Positions 1 to 31,800 of a stretch of 64,000 bases of DNA are shown here, one piece after another (the first letter of the stretch is position 1; the number at the start of each line of letters is the position of its first letter). The DNA is from Aporrectodea caliginosa (taxonomy: Eukaryota > Annelida > Clitellata > Crassiclitellata > Lumbricidae). Location: the NCBI GenBank assembly GCA_020284085.1, contig JACEVL010000007.1, positions 704,022-768,021 on the forward strand, read 5' to 3'. The notes below the pieces were generated by a model. The model was not told where the DNA came from, did not search any database, and was given only the letters and a program-made list of their open reading frames with translations. The translations under genes and the position numbers were made by a program.

Positions 1-480
1 GCGAGACTAATTTCAGTGAACATAGAACCAGAACGGTACAGTGTAATTGTTTTGTTTAAAAATTATTTGCGTTGTTTTAATTATGTTGATTAAAAAATGT
101 TTTAGTTTAATTAATTTTAAACTGTAGAAAGTCATCAGACCTTCATTGATATATTGATAACTGCGTTACTGTGCTATCAGCTACACACTATAGGCTATTT
201 GGATATCAAACTGGTACCCGCTGATTCGATTCAAATTCGAACCTTGATACTCGATTCGATTTGAGATTCGATTTGACTAAAAATTTGTAATTCTTAGGTC
301 CCTAGTACGGTTCTAGTGAAATACGGATTGTAAGCTAATATTAATGGACTAGAGTTTTGAGCATAAGAGTTTTTTTTATCAGCATATCGCTATCATCATA
401 AAAGGAATTTATTTTGTTCTCTAATTGTCGTTTCTTTGCCGCAATTATTTCTAACTATGTATGTAAAACGCCGAGCATTG
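1..480. other. Intron 11 of copy A, AT-rich, no coding found
   Basis: This lies downstream (minus strand) of exon 11 of copy A. No match to exon 12 of copies B or C is present, so that exon must lie left of the window. Positions 220-290 hold a cluster of GATTCGATTY words. Positions 345-400 resemble the start of intron 11 in copy C around 58001-58050. Confidence 0.5.
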
Positions 481-684
481 CTTGTGTTTCATAAAGAACA
501 CATTTACTTACTTACTTATCATCATCACCAGCATCACCATAATTATCATCATCATCATGACCACAAACATCGCCATCATAATCAATGATAATTATGAAGA
601 TGATGCTAATGCGGCATACCAAAACCATCACCATCATCATTATCACCAACACCAACACAACCATCACCGTCATCATCATCATCG

Positions 685-770
<86 letters not shown>

Positions 771-872
771 GTCATCGTCTTCACCACCACCGCCATCATC
801 TTCAGCATTATCACCATCAGTATCATCATCATCAAAATATTATCATCGTCGTCGTCTTCATCACAATTAACT
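481..872. repeat. (CAT)n microsatellite, intron 11 of copy A
   Basis: Imperfect CAT/ATC trinucleotide tract, purest at about 676-770. Both long open frames over it are poly-His or poly-Met translations and are not genes. Copies B (32265-32390) and C (58045-58110) have shorter CAT tracts at the same intron position. Confidence 0.9.
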
Positions 873-926
873 GTTAACAATTAGCTGTTAGCTGCTGTCG
901 CCTCAGTTATACTTTCTGCGTCTTAC

Positions 927-21111
<20,185 letters not shown>

Positions 21112-21500
21112 GTTTGCTGAATTCAACTCAATAAAGTAAGCTTAATTCACTTTTTACTTTGATATCGAAGTCAGCTTTTAATCATGTATTCTAATGTCTG
21201 AAGATTATACGCTGTTCAATGTAGTCTTCAATGCTCAACTATGCTCATGATACAATGTTCAGTATGTTCTCTCAAGTCTCAACAGCTCAACTTGGAGCAT
21301 TACACAACGTCCAGTACGTTGCTTATGAAGTCTTCACTGGTGAACTACAACATCTGATGATGGCATTTCATGCGGTCGCTCGGGTTGTTTATGACGAGCC
21401 ATAGACATTCGGCGTCATGGGTGTATTTTGTTCCTGGTTACGCGTTGCGTGGTTTTAGAAATTAAAACTGTAACGATAACCATTGCCTCTTTCCGTGTGT
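21112..21500 (-). promoter_or_regulatory. Upstream region of copy A, conserved with copy B
   Basis: Bases just upstream of the exon 1 ATG match 46134-46750 of copy B in several blocks: GAATTCAACTCAATAAAGTA, GTACGTTGC to GAAGTCTTCACTG, and CTACAACATCTGATGATGGC. Being upstream of both start codons and retained in both, it is the best candidate for the promoter and 5' UTR. I see no convincing TATA box. Confidence 0.4.
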
Positions 21501-21502
21501 GT

Positions 21503-21893
21503 AATAATAATAGTTACGACAATTGATATGGCGCCGTAACACGGTTACAAGGGCGCCTTACAAAACAGCTAACAACAGTCGGGATAAGCCTTGGCGAACA
21601 AATTTGATTTTAGCATGGATTTAAAGGAGTCAACTTAGTCGGCCAATCAAATAGCAGGAGGAAGTCTGTTCCAGCATCGAAGATCGTCGGCTGAGAAAGC
21701 GCGATCGCCGAAGCGCGTCCTCATCCTCCGCACACGGAGATCAGTCCTCCCAGCGATCGGAGCCAGATCCCGGACGCGGAGGAATGAGTTCCAGTGCAGC
21801 AATCATGCAGGTACTCGGGCGCAGCTCCGTGAAGCGATTTAAAAACAAGCAGACAGAGCTTGAACTCAATGCGGAATGGAACAGGCAGCGTAG
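21503..21893 (-). mobile_element. LINE 3' end inserted upstream of copy A
   Basis: The minus frame includes FRIEFKLCLLVFKSLHGAAP, then EYLHDCCTG. A 3' UTR with AAGGCGCCCTTGTAACCGTG and an (ATT)n tail at about 21503-21512 follow. The same family is at 50022-50870. Copy B runs straight across this site at about 46752 (GTGTAACGGACCATCACACT), so B is the empty site. Confidence 0.78.
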
Positions 21894-22269
21894 CAGACCA
21901 TGAAACTCTGGTGAATGGTGCTTCCCATAGGAATGCTTTTTCTCCCACATCCTTACTATTACTTTGTCCCAGGGCCTAAAATTGTCTTTTCTGACGCAAA
22001 GTGTGCAGTTGACAATGTTGCGTGTGCACTATTACGTTGCCTGAAGTGTGCAGTGTGTGTTGTGAATTTTTGAGACATTAGTTCAAGTCAACCACACAGG
22101 GCATAAAATTAAGTGGTTTCTGACAGAAAGTGAGCAGGCGACATGTCCGGGGTGGGCAGTGTTTAGCATGATTTTTGGAGAAATTAATTCAAGACAACAA
22201 CACACAATTTCATTAAAATATCTTAAACGTTGCCAGTTCAAGCACAGTTTGACATTTTTTTAATTGTAA

Positions 22270-22900
22270 TTATAATTGTAATTAGTAGCTTCTATTGCGC
22301 CGGTGTCTAATGCACGAGGCGCCAACCGATGGCACCCCAAAACCAAGCCGTATAGTCATGTCAACATCCAGAAGATCAGTCCGTAACACAGAGAGGCAGC
22401 CTACAGTGGATAAGCAATTTGAAAGAAGTAAGTTTTCAGTTGAAAACAAAATGACACAAGCGAGTGAGCACAGCGCACAGACACAGGAAGAGAGTTCCAA
22501 AAGTAGGCTCAGCAAACGAAAAAGCTCGTTCACCAAGAACTGTTCTTGATTTAGGTTGAACCAGGCAAGTATAATCAGATGACGTCATTGAATAAGCACT
22601 GAATATAAATATCGTGGTTGGCCAGAGTTCACAGTTTTATAAACTATGAGCCCTAGTTTGAAACGAATCCTTTGCTGAACAGGAAGTCAATGCAAAGATT
22701 TTAGCACAGAGGTTATAATTATGTTCATATTTTTTATGTATTAGTATGGCTCTAGCCAAAGAGTTCTGAACTCGCTGCAGCTTCAGCATGAGTGATTTAT
22801 TGATACCAATAAGAAGCGAGTTAAGGAATAGTGTGGAGTTGACATTTCTGAGCATTTAAGGGATTGCTCCTTTGTCCTACGCCAACTTCAAATCCTGTAT
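22270..22900 (-). mobile_element. LINE RT C-terminal fragment and associated repeat
   Basis: The minus frame at 22637-22855 reads NSLLIGINKSLMLKLQRVQN, then SLARAI, the end-of-RT pattern of CR1-like ORF2. Sequence at 22285-22410 (TTCTATTGCGCCGGTGTCTA onwards) also occurs in intron 9 of copies A (1567-1670) and B (33052 and 33418-33500). A degraded piece of the fragment remains at 47005-47100. Confidence 0.6.
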
Positions 22901-23115
22901 CCGTCCGTTTATTTATGAGTGAGATAAATGTTGTGTTTGCAGCTGTAGCCTAAAGATAGCGGCGCTTGCGAATTAAGCTTTGTCAGATAGCAGTATGTCA
23001 TATGAGGCATAAATTAATTTTTATTGGAGTGGTGATGTATAAATTGCCATAATAAATAAATAAAATAATTAGTTTACATCATATTGCGCATTTGTTATTT
23101 GTTGGACACGTTAGC

Positions 23116-23493
23116 TACACGCCTACACTGCAACAACTTCACTGGCTTCCCATCCGCGCCCGTATCGCCTTCAAAATCTGCCTCCTCATGTATCACATTC
23201 ACTCTGGAACCTAGCCTCATACATGGCATCCATGGTCACGCCATGTTCACTTTTCAATACTAGAGGACTCCGATCGTCGATTTTTAGGGGATTTCACCGT
23301 GAAACCGTGCTTTCTCTGCTCAGGACCCTTAGAATGGAATCCAGCTTCAGTTCGACAATATCTGTCGCACAGTTTAAAACAAAATTAAAAACTTATCTGT
23401 TTAACCTGCACTATGACTAAGAATGTAGCGAAACGCGCTCTTGCAAGACTTTGTCTTGTTGCGCTATAAACATTTGTATTGTATTGTATTGTA
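23116..23493 (+). mobile_element. LINE 3' end with TAGC target duplication
   Basis: Same family and tail as 16970-17292 (TTGTCTTGTT, GCGCTATAAACA, (TTGTA)n) with decayed frames. It lies between TAGC at 23112-23115 and TAGCC at 23494-23498. Copy B has the uninterrupted site GACATGTTAACCGATTGG at about 47293. Confidence 0.75.
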
Positions 23494-23495
23494 TA

Positions 23496-23640
23496 GCCGA
23501 TTGGTTAGAGCGCTCGACCTGTAACGCAGAGAGCACGGGTTCGAGATTCCTCTGAGAAGGAGTCTTCATTAACAACTGCTCAGCGCCATCGATTGATGCT
23601 TGGATATGAGATAATGTTGCTTAATAAATTCAAAATAAAA
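23496..23640 (+). mobile_element. tRNA-derived SINE (family S4)
   Basis: The head GCCGATTGGTTAGAGCGCTC has a good A box, and GGGTTCGAGATTCC is a B box. The body GCTCAGCGCCATCGATTGAT follows. The head lacks a proper anticodon arm and acceptor stem, so it is not a tRNA gene. The counterpart at 47300-47455 upstream of copy B shows that the insertion predates duplication. Confidence 0.75.
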
Positions 23641-24599
23641 AATAATACTATAACATGTCATTACTTCACATTGCATTAGTCATTCTGTTTACCTCGAGTC
23701 TCGTCTGCTTGGATAAGTTTGATAGCGAGACATACAGCACCGCCGATAATTTTAGAGGCTGTAGCAAGACTCCATAAAAATGCTTTCATACATTACACTA
23801 TACAATCTTCTTATTTGGTTGGCTTGCGTTAAAGTCAGGATTGTCATATCAAAAGTAGGCTACTTTTAGCGTGCGGACATGCCTGACCTACTGATCCATT
23901 CATAAAAATGTAGTTACACAATGAATATTACCCACTAGTACTTTGATTCGAGAGTAGCAAAATTACTATTTATGGTTAGTGGCACTGGTTACTGGTTAGC
24001 AACAAATGCGAATTGAGTTTGTAATGGCAGAAGTGAAACAATTGTCCCTTCTATGCGAATAACACCCTGTTCTGGATCCCATCTTTCGTCTTCAAAGCTT
24101 TCTCGTCCCACACGGGATCCGCCTTAACAGCTTCTCTCTCCTTTTCTCCCTAGTCTCCTGGCAACCGAACTTGGACCTACACTTGTTTTCTCTGGACAAC
24201 TCTTCTGACTTGATGCAGCTCTCATGAACAAGATGGTAACCTGTTCTTAGCTTCTAAGTGGCCCTTCACAGATTTCGAGTCTACGATTATGATTCACGGC
24301 CCATTTAAGAAAATTTGGACTCGAGCAAAAACAACAGTACTTTATTTCTAATAGAATACTTGCTAATTATACTGTTAACTAATTATAGGCTACTTGTAGA
24401 CGACCACGGTCGCCAAGATATTCGCTGGAGAAAAACAATTGATATTTACAATTGTGATCAAATGTCTAGTATTAACTACATGTGATTGATTAACAGTCAA
24501 TAGCAATAGTTTCATAAGTAAGTATATAAGTAAGCCATTTGCTCACAGAGCATCATCACCATAATATCACAATGACAGCAGTCAGTACAAACTCAAAAA

Positions 24600-25485
24600 T
24601 TCTAATAAATTATGTAAAAGTCAAAAGGTCAAAAGGGTTACATGGACCAGCTGAAGCTGTAGTATGTAAAATCTGTGATTTTAGCGAAACATGAATAAAG
24701 CGTTGAAACTTATTAATATCTGCTAATCGAACGATATCATAGGATCGAAAAATATATATTGGTTTGATACTCGCAGACCAGCGCAACATGAAAAAAGGTT
24801 CGAATAGCATGCTTTTATAAAAAAAAACCATTTATTTCAAATAAGAAGTATATATAATTTGAAATCATACAAATGTTACATGAAAAATAGGGGAATGTTT
24901 GATAAATAAAGGAAATTAAAGAGTATTATACGTTTTGGCTTGTTTCAGGGAGACAGTGACGAATCCTTGATACCATGCTGAACTTCTTGGCTAATTTCCT
25001 AGAATTAGCATACCGTGTTCTTTCCAAGTGATGTGCTTGTCCAGATACACGCCTAAGAATTTACATGGCTCCGACAGCATAATTATCAGTTTGCCATCCA
25101 TTGTAAATCTGTAATTACAAGTTGGCGGCAGTTTGCGGCGGGATCAAAACAGAATAAAATTTGTTTTATCAATATTTAGTGACTATTATTTTTGTTAGCT
25201 CTAAACCAGGAAGAAATTGTGGCTAGCTCCTGACTGGCTCTCATAAACAGTGATTTACTGATTTATCATAAATAAACGCATAATTGTAATCAGCAAACAA
25301 CACGGAGGCAGTTTTCAGGTCATATAATTTTATATACAAAATTATTATAAATAACAATTGCCCAGAATTGAGCCCGGTGAGACTCCACAGTTGAGAAATT
25401 GTTTGATGGATAAATTACCCTTTAGATGTTGCTATCTGTTGTTGAGAAACTCAGAATAAATTGTCAACTGTTTTATCTTAATTAT
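24600..25485 (-). mobile_element. Degraded LINE RT region, shared by both spacers
   Basis: A minus-strand reading at 25030-25180 gives LNIDKTNFILF, a stop, then FTMDGKLIIMLSEPCKFLGV and YLDKHITWKEHGM. This is the LINE segment in which the KFLG-V-x-x-D-x-x-L/I-T-W block follows the RT domain. Upstream, GVSPGSILG remains of the GVPQG block. The same decayed element is at 53640-54525, so it was part of the duplicated unit. Confidence 0.7.
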
Positions 25486-25559
25486 ACGCTTAGAAATATC
25501 TATTTACATGGTCTCTGACGCTACTTAGCCAAAGTAGTGTTCTGTTGCCCCAAACATGC

Positions 25560-25725
25560 CGATGACTTCGATTCAAATACAGTCTAAGGCTTCTGGAAAC
25601 AATGTTATAACCGAGTACATGATTGCATAGACTTGTGATGAAAACTTGTAATTTATTCTCCTCTTAGATTTCGACATAAAAGAAAACCGCTTCATGTCCT
25701 TTTCCTTTTTTTCTCCCGCTTCGCT
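25560..25725 (-). pseudogene. Orphan terminal exon and 3' flank of a fourth Niban-like copy
   Basis: Positions 25540-25730 match the terminal-exon region of copy C (54600-54775) closely and that of copy B (26620-26795) less closely. It keeps the tag acceptor and KRSGRKK, then a 1-nt insertion shifts the frame. AATAAA (minus strand, 25652-25657) is retained at the same place as in copy C. No other exon accompanies it. Confidence 0.5.
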
Positions 25726-25744
25726 CTACATACATTGTCAAGCT

Positions 25745-26136
25745 CGATGATGGTCACTTAACGCACTGCGTATACCCTTGTAGTGCAAGGGCTCCGAGAA
25801 CCCAGTTTGCACGATGTGGTACGTCCAATAACTCTAGCAAAAATGCTATATGCCTCACAAGCATGGTGGGGATTTGCTTCCCAGATAGATCGTGAGGCGC
25901 TAGAAGTGGTGCTGCGAAGTCTAATCAGAGTGCAATACCTCCACTCAGACACTCTAACCATAGAGCAGCAATGCCTAGACGCGGACTATCGCTCATTTTC
26001 AGCTGTGCGAAGAAACCAAGAACATGTTTTATGTGACATGCTCCGCCCAAAAGACATACTGGACATGGTCTACGCCCTCGCGCTCATGATCGAAAAATAC
26101 CATCGACAGACTGTCTCACCAGTAAAACCTTTATAA
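25745..26136 (+). mobile_element. LINE RT C-terminal fragment, open frame
   Basis: The plus frame reads LREPSLHDVVRPITLAKMLY, then ASQAWWGFASQIDREALEVV, then LRSLIRVQYLHSDTLTIEQQ and onwards to a stop. The [M/L]-Y-A-S-x-A-W-W-G-F block is typical of the end of non-LTR ORF2. A broken member of the same family is at 51500-52060. Confidence 0.75.
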
Positions 26137-26139
26137 TTA

Positions 26140-26540
26140 GGATAATTTATCAAAGATAAATAACATTTACCAAATATAAATAACTTGCGATTAAAGAATT
26201 TATAGACTGCATAAATAGTCATATCCAGAAATAGAGAAAACAATCTTTCAAACTTTCGTGTAAGCCACAATGCAGTTTGCAATTGTTCATACAATGAAGA
26301 ATATTCTATTATATCCTATTTTAATCCAAGTTGTTATCCATCGGAACATAAAAATCGCCTGGAGGTTGGTAATGATAGAGCAGCTACTTCGCAAAAAAGT
26401 TTGGTCACCAGAAGGTATTCCGAAAAGCAACTGTGTCAAAACGCTGAATTGTTAATGAGAGTCGTTGAAAAGATGTCTGATAGATTCTCTCTGCGTCACC
26501 GCAATATCATAATTATCACGTTACAAACGTTTTTCCGCTT
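26140..26540. other. Spacer, no gene seen
   Basis: AT-rich sequence between the LINE fragment and the 3' flank of copy B. No protein motif, repeat array or inverted repeat recognised. Confidence 0.4.
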
Positions 26541-26746
26541 CTAATGTGTTACACGAATTATAAGCGTAGAAATGTCTCGTTAGTCTCTGACCTTACTTAG
26601 ACAAATTATGGCTGAGTTGTCCTAAACATACCGATGACATCGATTCGAATACAGTCCAAGGCTACTACAAATAGTGTTATAACTGAGTACAGTTTTATGG
26701 ACGTGTGATGAAAATCTGTTAGTTATTCTCCTCTTAGATCTCGACA

Positions 26747-28814
26747 TCAAAGAAGCCGCTTCATGTCCTTTTTCGTGTTTCTTCCGCTTCGCTCTACTTA
26801 AAGGTTTTTGCCGCTTCAACCACTAAAACAAAAGAATACACAAGACTATATAAAAATAGTCTCCAACAACACGCTGGAACTATCTGATGAATAATGTGTC
26901 GAGTAGCGATTATCCTTGACCAGTGTGGGAAGTGAAATACAAATTGCATCCAGAGCAGTAATTATTCACCGAGACACCGGTCGTTTTGAAAGGGTTTCAG
27001 CAATACTCTGCTCTCTGTATCTCTATAGAGGCAATTGTAATTATTGTAGTTGAACATTTTACATTGTGACGTTCAAAAGAAAACAAATCAGATGCGCTGT
27101 CTTATCACGAGTTATCTGAGTCTCTTGAGCCTGTCTGGTCTAAGAAGTCACTGACGCTCTTAGAAGTATGTGGCGCGTTTGGTCAGGTCAAAGCAATAAC
27201 TCGTCTGGCTCGATATGTTCGGTACTTCTCGTCCTACTCCGGTTGAACCTCCGAACGTTTGCTTAATGCGTCCTATAATTACTTACTTACTAAGATAATG
27301 TATGGTGTGATACATAATAATTATGAGACAAATGATTGAATGTGGGAATAAATAAAGTAGCGACGTACTTCGGTCTATAGGTTCCCCGACTGTAATCTCG
27401 ATGAATGCATCGAAAATGCCCTGTAGACTCAGGAAGTCCTGCATTTCAGACGGAATAAGCGCATCCACTGAACCGATTGACTGAACATGAAAGAAATCAA
27501 CAGATGAACAAGTAAGCAATCAAGACATGAAACAGAACACAATCAACAGAAGAACAAGTAAGCAATCAAAGGCGAATTAGGAACGCAAGCAAAGAATGAA
27601 TAAGAACACAAAAAAGGATGAACAGGAAAGTAATCAAAGGACGAACATAACACAATCAAAGGATGAAGGAGAACGCAGTCAACAGATGACCAAAGATGCC
27701 GTCAAAGGCTGCTCTAGAACGCAATCAAAAACGAACAAAGAAATTAATCTAAGTAGAAAACAACAACTGCATAATCAAAAGACGTTGAATATATCAAGAC
27801 CAAAAGCTCGTTGAAATTAAACTTTACTTTTTCTGTACTAGCGTCTGCATACCAGAGCAACAACTTATCTCGTAAACTACACCAAGGGGCCATCCATTTA
27901 ATATGTATACGCATGGAGGGGTTAACCCAATGCATTCAATGCATAATGCTAGCTTATGAGGGTCTACTGATAATTCTAATGTGCACGTACATTATAATTA
28001 TCAGTAGACCCTCATACGCAAGCATTATGCATACGTGTAGGAAACGGGGGAAGAAGGTGAAACCTCAATAATAATTTGTCTGCAATTGGCCTTCAAATAA
28101 GCCACTGAACAGCTATCCAGACAAGTACTACCGAGAGATGTAGGACTGTAACTTGTATGCCACGATACTTCTGACTGCTATTATAATCAAATCAGTGATG
28201 ATTCGGCCTTTTTTGGGTCGCTGGTCCGCATGCGTTGGACATCTTTTTACATTATTCGTCCATGTTTGGTCTTACGCGTAATTTTTCTGACTGTATAAGA
28301 TAAAAATGAAGCTGTCTGTCCGCACTCGGACCAACTTCAGCAAGTCATGTATCCCCGTGGACACATGCAGGGACATCTTTCAATGCTTTTCATTATTGTA
28401 GGAGGTAAAAACAACTGGAAGGGAACTCCGTTACTGCATGCACTCTGGTAGTGCCAGTCCCAAGTCTGAATAAAGAGGAGGACGACATCAGCGGTCATGG
28501 CAGCCATGAGATGTCTTTAAACAATGGAAACTACAAATGGAGGAATATTGTCGTTTTAACGGTGAAAACTGTTCAAAAAATTATTTCCTATCGACGTGAA
28601 CAGCCACAAGATGTCACAAGATGTCGTTATTAAACTGTTGGATTCTTCCACAATTGGAAGATAATGGAAGACCCATGTGGATGTCGAAGAGACAACCTAC
28701 CTGACTGAGTTGTCCATCTGCATCTATTGCCATCTTGAAGTACTTGAGGATGAACTGCCGAATGCCCTTCTTAACGACGTCACGCTTCAGCTTAGTAGCG
28801 TCACGGTCGAATTC
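26747..28814 (-). CDS. Copy B exons 14, 15 and 16: C-terminal end
   Basis: Exon 14 (28701-28814) encodes EFDRDATKLKRDVVKKGIRQ and FILKYFKMAIDADGQLSQ. Exon 15 (27369-27480) encodes SIGSVDALIPSEMQDFLSLQ and GIFDAFIEITVGEPIDR, ending in phase 1 at A/gtacgt. Exon 16 (26747-26793) would add KRSGRNTKKDMKRLL and a stop. Its frame and length are kept in copy C (KRSGRKTKKDMKRFS), but the acceptor has a poor pyrimidine tract. If exon 15 instead reads through, it ends 13 codons or more later in a hydrophobic, non-conserved tail. The stretch around exon 15 parallels the last conserved helix block of Niban proteins. Confidence 0.7.
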
Positions 28815-31800
28815 CTAGAATTCAAAAGAAGATTCTGCATTTTAAAAGAAGAAGTATGCGAAGAAGAATGCTAAGTAGAACAAGAAGAGTGGGAAGAAGA
28901 AGAAAAAGTAGAGGAAGAAAAAGAAAGAGAAGAGGAGGAGTATGAAGTAGAAGAATGAGAATGAGAAGAAGAAAAAAAGAAGAAGATGATGAAGAAGATG
29001 ATGAAGAAGATGATGAAGAAGAATGAGAAGAAGAATGAGAAGAAGAATGAGAAGAAGAATGAGAAGAAGAATGAGAAGAATGAGAAGAAGAAGAGCCAGA
29101 GAAGAGAAGAGAATGAGAGGAAGAAGAGAAGAAGAGGAAGAGCCAGAGAAGAGCCAGAGGAGAGAAGGAAGAGCCAGAGGAAGCCAGAGGAAGAGCCAGA
29201 GGAAGAGCCAAGGAAGAGCCAGAGGAAGAGCCAGAGGAGGAAGAGGAAGAGCCAGAGGAAGAAGAGGAAGAGCCAGAGGAAGAGAAGAGCAGAGAGCAAA
29301 GAGCAAGAGCAAGAGAAGAGCAAGAGCAAGAGCAAGAGCAAGAGCAAGAGCAAGAGCAAGAGCAAGAGCAAGAGCAAGAGCAAGCAAGAGCAAGAGCAAG
29401 AGCAAGAGCAAGAGCAAGAGCAAGAGCAAGAGCAAGAGCAAGAGCAAGAGCAAGAGCAAGAGCAAGAGCAAGAGCAAGAGCAAGAGCAAGAGCAGAGCCA
29501 GAGCAAGAGCAAGCCAGAGCCAGAGCCAGAGCAAGAGAGCAAGAGCAAGAGCAGAGAGCAAGAGCAAGAGCAAGAGCAAGAGCAAGAGCAAGAGCAAGAG
29601 CAAGAGCAAGAGCAAGAGCAAGAGCAAGAGCAAGAGCAAGAGCAAGAGCAAGAGCAAGAGCAAGAGCAAGAGCAAGAGCAAGAGCAAGAGCAAAGAGCAA
29701 GAGCAAGAGGAAGAGCAAGAGGAAGAGCAAGAGGAAGAGCAAGAGGCAAGAGGAAGAGGAAGAGGAAGAGGAAGAGGAAGAGGAAGAGGAAGAGGAAGAG
29801 GAAGAGGAAGAGGAAGAGGAAGAGGAAGAGGAAGAGGAAGAGGAAGAGGAAGAGGAAGAGGAAGAGGAAGAGGAAGAGGAAGAGGAAGAGGAAGAGGAAG
29901 AGGAAGAGGAAGAGGAAGAAGAAGAGGAAGAGGAAGAGGAAGAGGAAGAGGAAGAGGAAGAGGAAGAGGAAGAGGAAGAGGAAGAGGAAGAGGAAGAGGA
30001 AGAGGAAGAGGAAGAGGAAGAGGAAGAGGAAGAGGAAGAGCAAGAGCAAGAGCAAGAGCAAGAGCAAGAGGAAGAGCAAGAGGAAGAGGAAGAGGAAGAG
30101 GAAGAGGAAGAGGAAGAGGAAGAGGAAGAGGAAGAGGAAGAGGAAGAGGAAGAGGAGGAAGAGGAAGAGGAAGAGGAAGAAGAAGAAGCAGAAGCAGAAG
30201 AGGAAGAGAAGAAGGAGGAGGAGGAGGAGGAGGAGGAGGAGGAGGAGGAGGAGGAGGAGGAGGAGGAGGAGGAGGAGGAGGAAGAAGATAATGTAATTCA
30301 TGGCAATATAATGCAAAATAACATAATTATGATATAATTTTGATATGTGGATATGGCGGAGGATGGAAAGAGTCAGCTGGATGGAACGCAGGACAAATGA
30401 AGAGATACTACAAATGGTGGACGAAAAAAGATCGCTGATAGGAATAATAAGAAGCCGACAGAGCAAATGGTTGGGCCACATTATGAGGGGAGACTAAGAA
30501 CTATAATTGAGGGAAGAATGGAGGGCAAGAAGACAAGAGGAAGACCGAGAATGATGTTGTTGGACTGGATGATGGAGAAGGATTACAGCAAGTTGAAGGA
30601 GAAAGCCTGGTAATTTAATTTGTGCACATATGTATGATATCATATTACGATACATTTTATACTATTATGTCTCATACACATATTAAATTGTGTGTGCTAT
30701 ATGTTTAGTAATATAGAAGTGAATACATAAATATAGCTGAGCTTCCATCCAACTGACCTGCGTGAGAATCATTTCCTTCAGTGCATCATTGCATTTCTCG
30801 CCGATTTCCACTCGCAATTGAAGCGTATAAACGGCTGCATCCAGACCCTGATAAAAACGAAGATCAAACCTATTCAAGAATCGAATACTTCCAGATCGAC
30901 GAATGGCCATCTTTAGCCGAATTGTAACACAAGTGCTATGTGATGTGCGATTGACAGATGATAAAGCACAATCAGCAACATTTACCTATGCTTTTGTAAT
31001 TTACAATTAAATATTCTATATGACTTGCCGTAGGTTATGCTTACAATTATTTACCATATTGTATCTAATTCGAATGCACCATACCTTTCTGAACAGTTTG
31101 CCATACCTTATTTTTAGACCTACTTTGCATCCCTTTGCGCCTCTGAGTAGGCCTAGGTCTCTTGAAAGGGCGCTATGTAAATTTTCAGAATGAATGAATG
31201 CCATATCTTACCTTAACCCATCTTTCTTACTATGTACTTACTGTACTTATGTACTTCATGCAACATTACAAGTTTGCATTGTTTTAATTATGTTCTAAAA
31301 CGCACTTTGCCTCGCTCTACCGATCACGCTTGTATGTATATATTTATGCATGCATGTATGTAATTCATACGTGTATGCTTGCATGCATGTGTGTATAATG
31401 TGTGTATATATTGTATTGTATTGTATTTGAACACTTGTTATAGCGCCCCAACCAGATTTCCCATTCAGAGGCGCTCCCGACTACTGCGCGAACGCTGAAT
31501 CGGAGTTTCACGCCGAAGCGCATGAGCAATTGCAAGTGAAGGACTTGCCCAGGGTCCCTACGCGGCGACTTTGAGGTGGATCAAAACCCGCAACCCTCCA
31601 GCTGCAAGGCACCGAACAAACCCCTACACCACCGCGCCCCAGTTGTATTGTATGTGTTGTATATAGGCCTGTGCATGCATAATTTATATGCATGTACGTA
31701 CATATGTATGTATGTAGCTATGTATATATGTGTGCATATATGAATACACGTATGCACGTATCCATGTATGTATGTATGTATGTATGTATGCAAGTATGTA

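Noticed and set aside
22295..22549. Ser/Lys-rich 84-residue frame
   Set aside because: The sequence is a dispersed repeat also found in intron 9 of copies A and B with broken frames.
23496..23570. tRNA gene
   Set aside because: A and B boxes are present, but the cloverleaf is incomplete, a SINE body follows, and related copies occur at 47300. The same holds for 2530-2595, 7590-7662, 18600-18680 and the S3 heads.
27283..27519. Exon 15 read through to LYLFPHSIICLIIIMYHTIH
   Set aside because: The tail beyond the gtacgt donor is not conserved with copy C and looks like intron. Kept only as an alternative to exon 16.
27596..27814. 72-residue Lys/Gln-rich frame
   Set aside because: Falls on the degenerate intron 14 repeat. 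The copy C counterpart is not open.
28871..30481. Open frames of 536, 436 and 422 residues (LALALA, RGRGRG, KRKRKR, SKSKSK)
   Set aside because: They are translations of a purine hexanucleotide tract in an intron, open in several frames on both strands, with no motif beyond the repeat.
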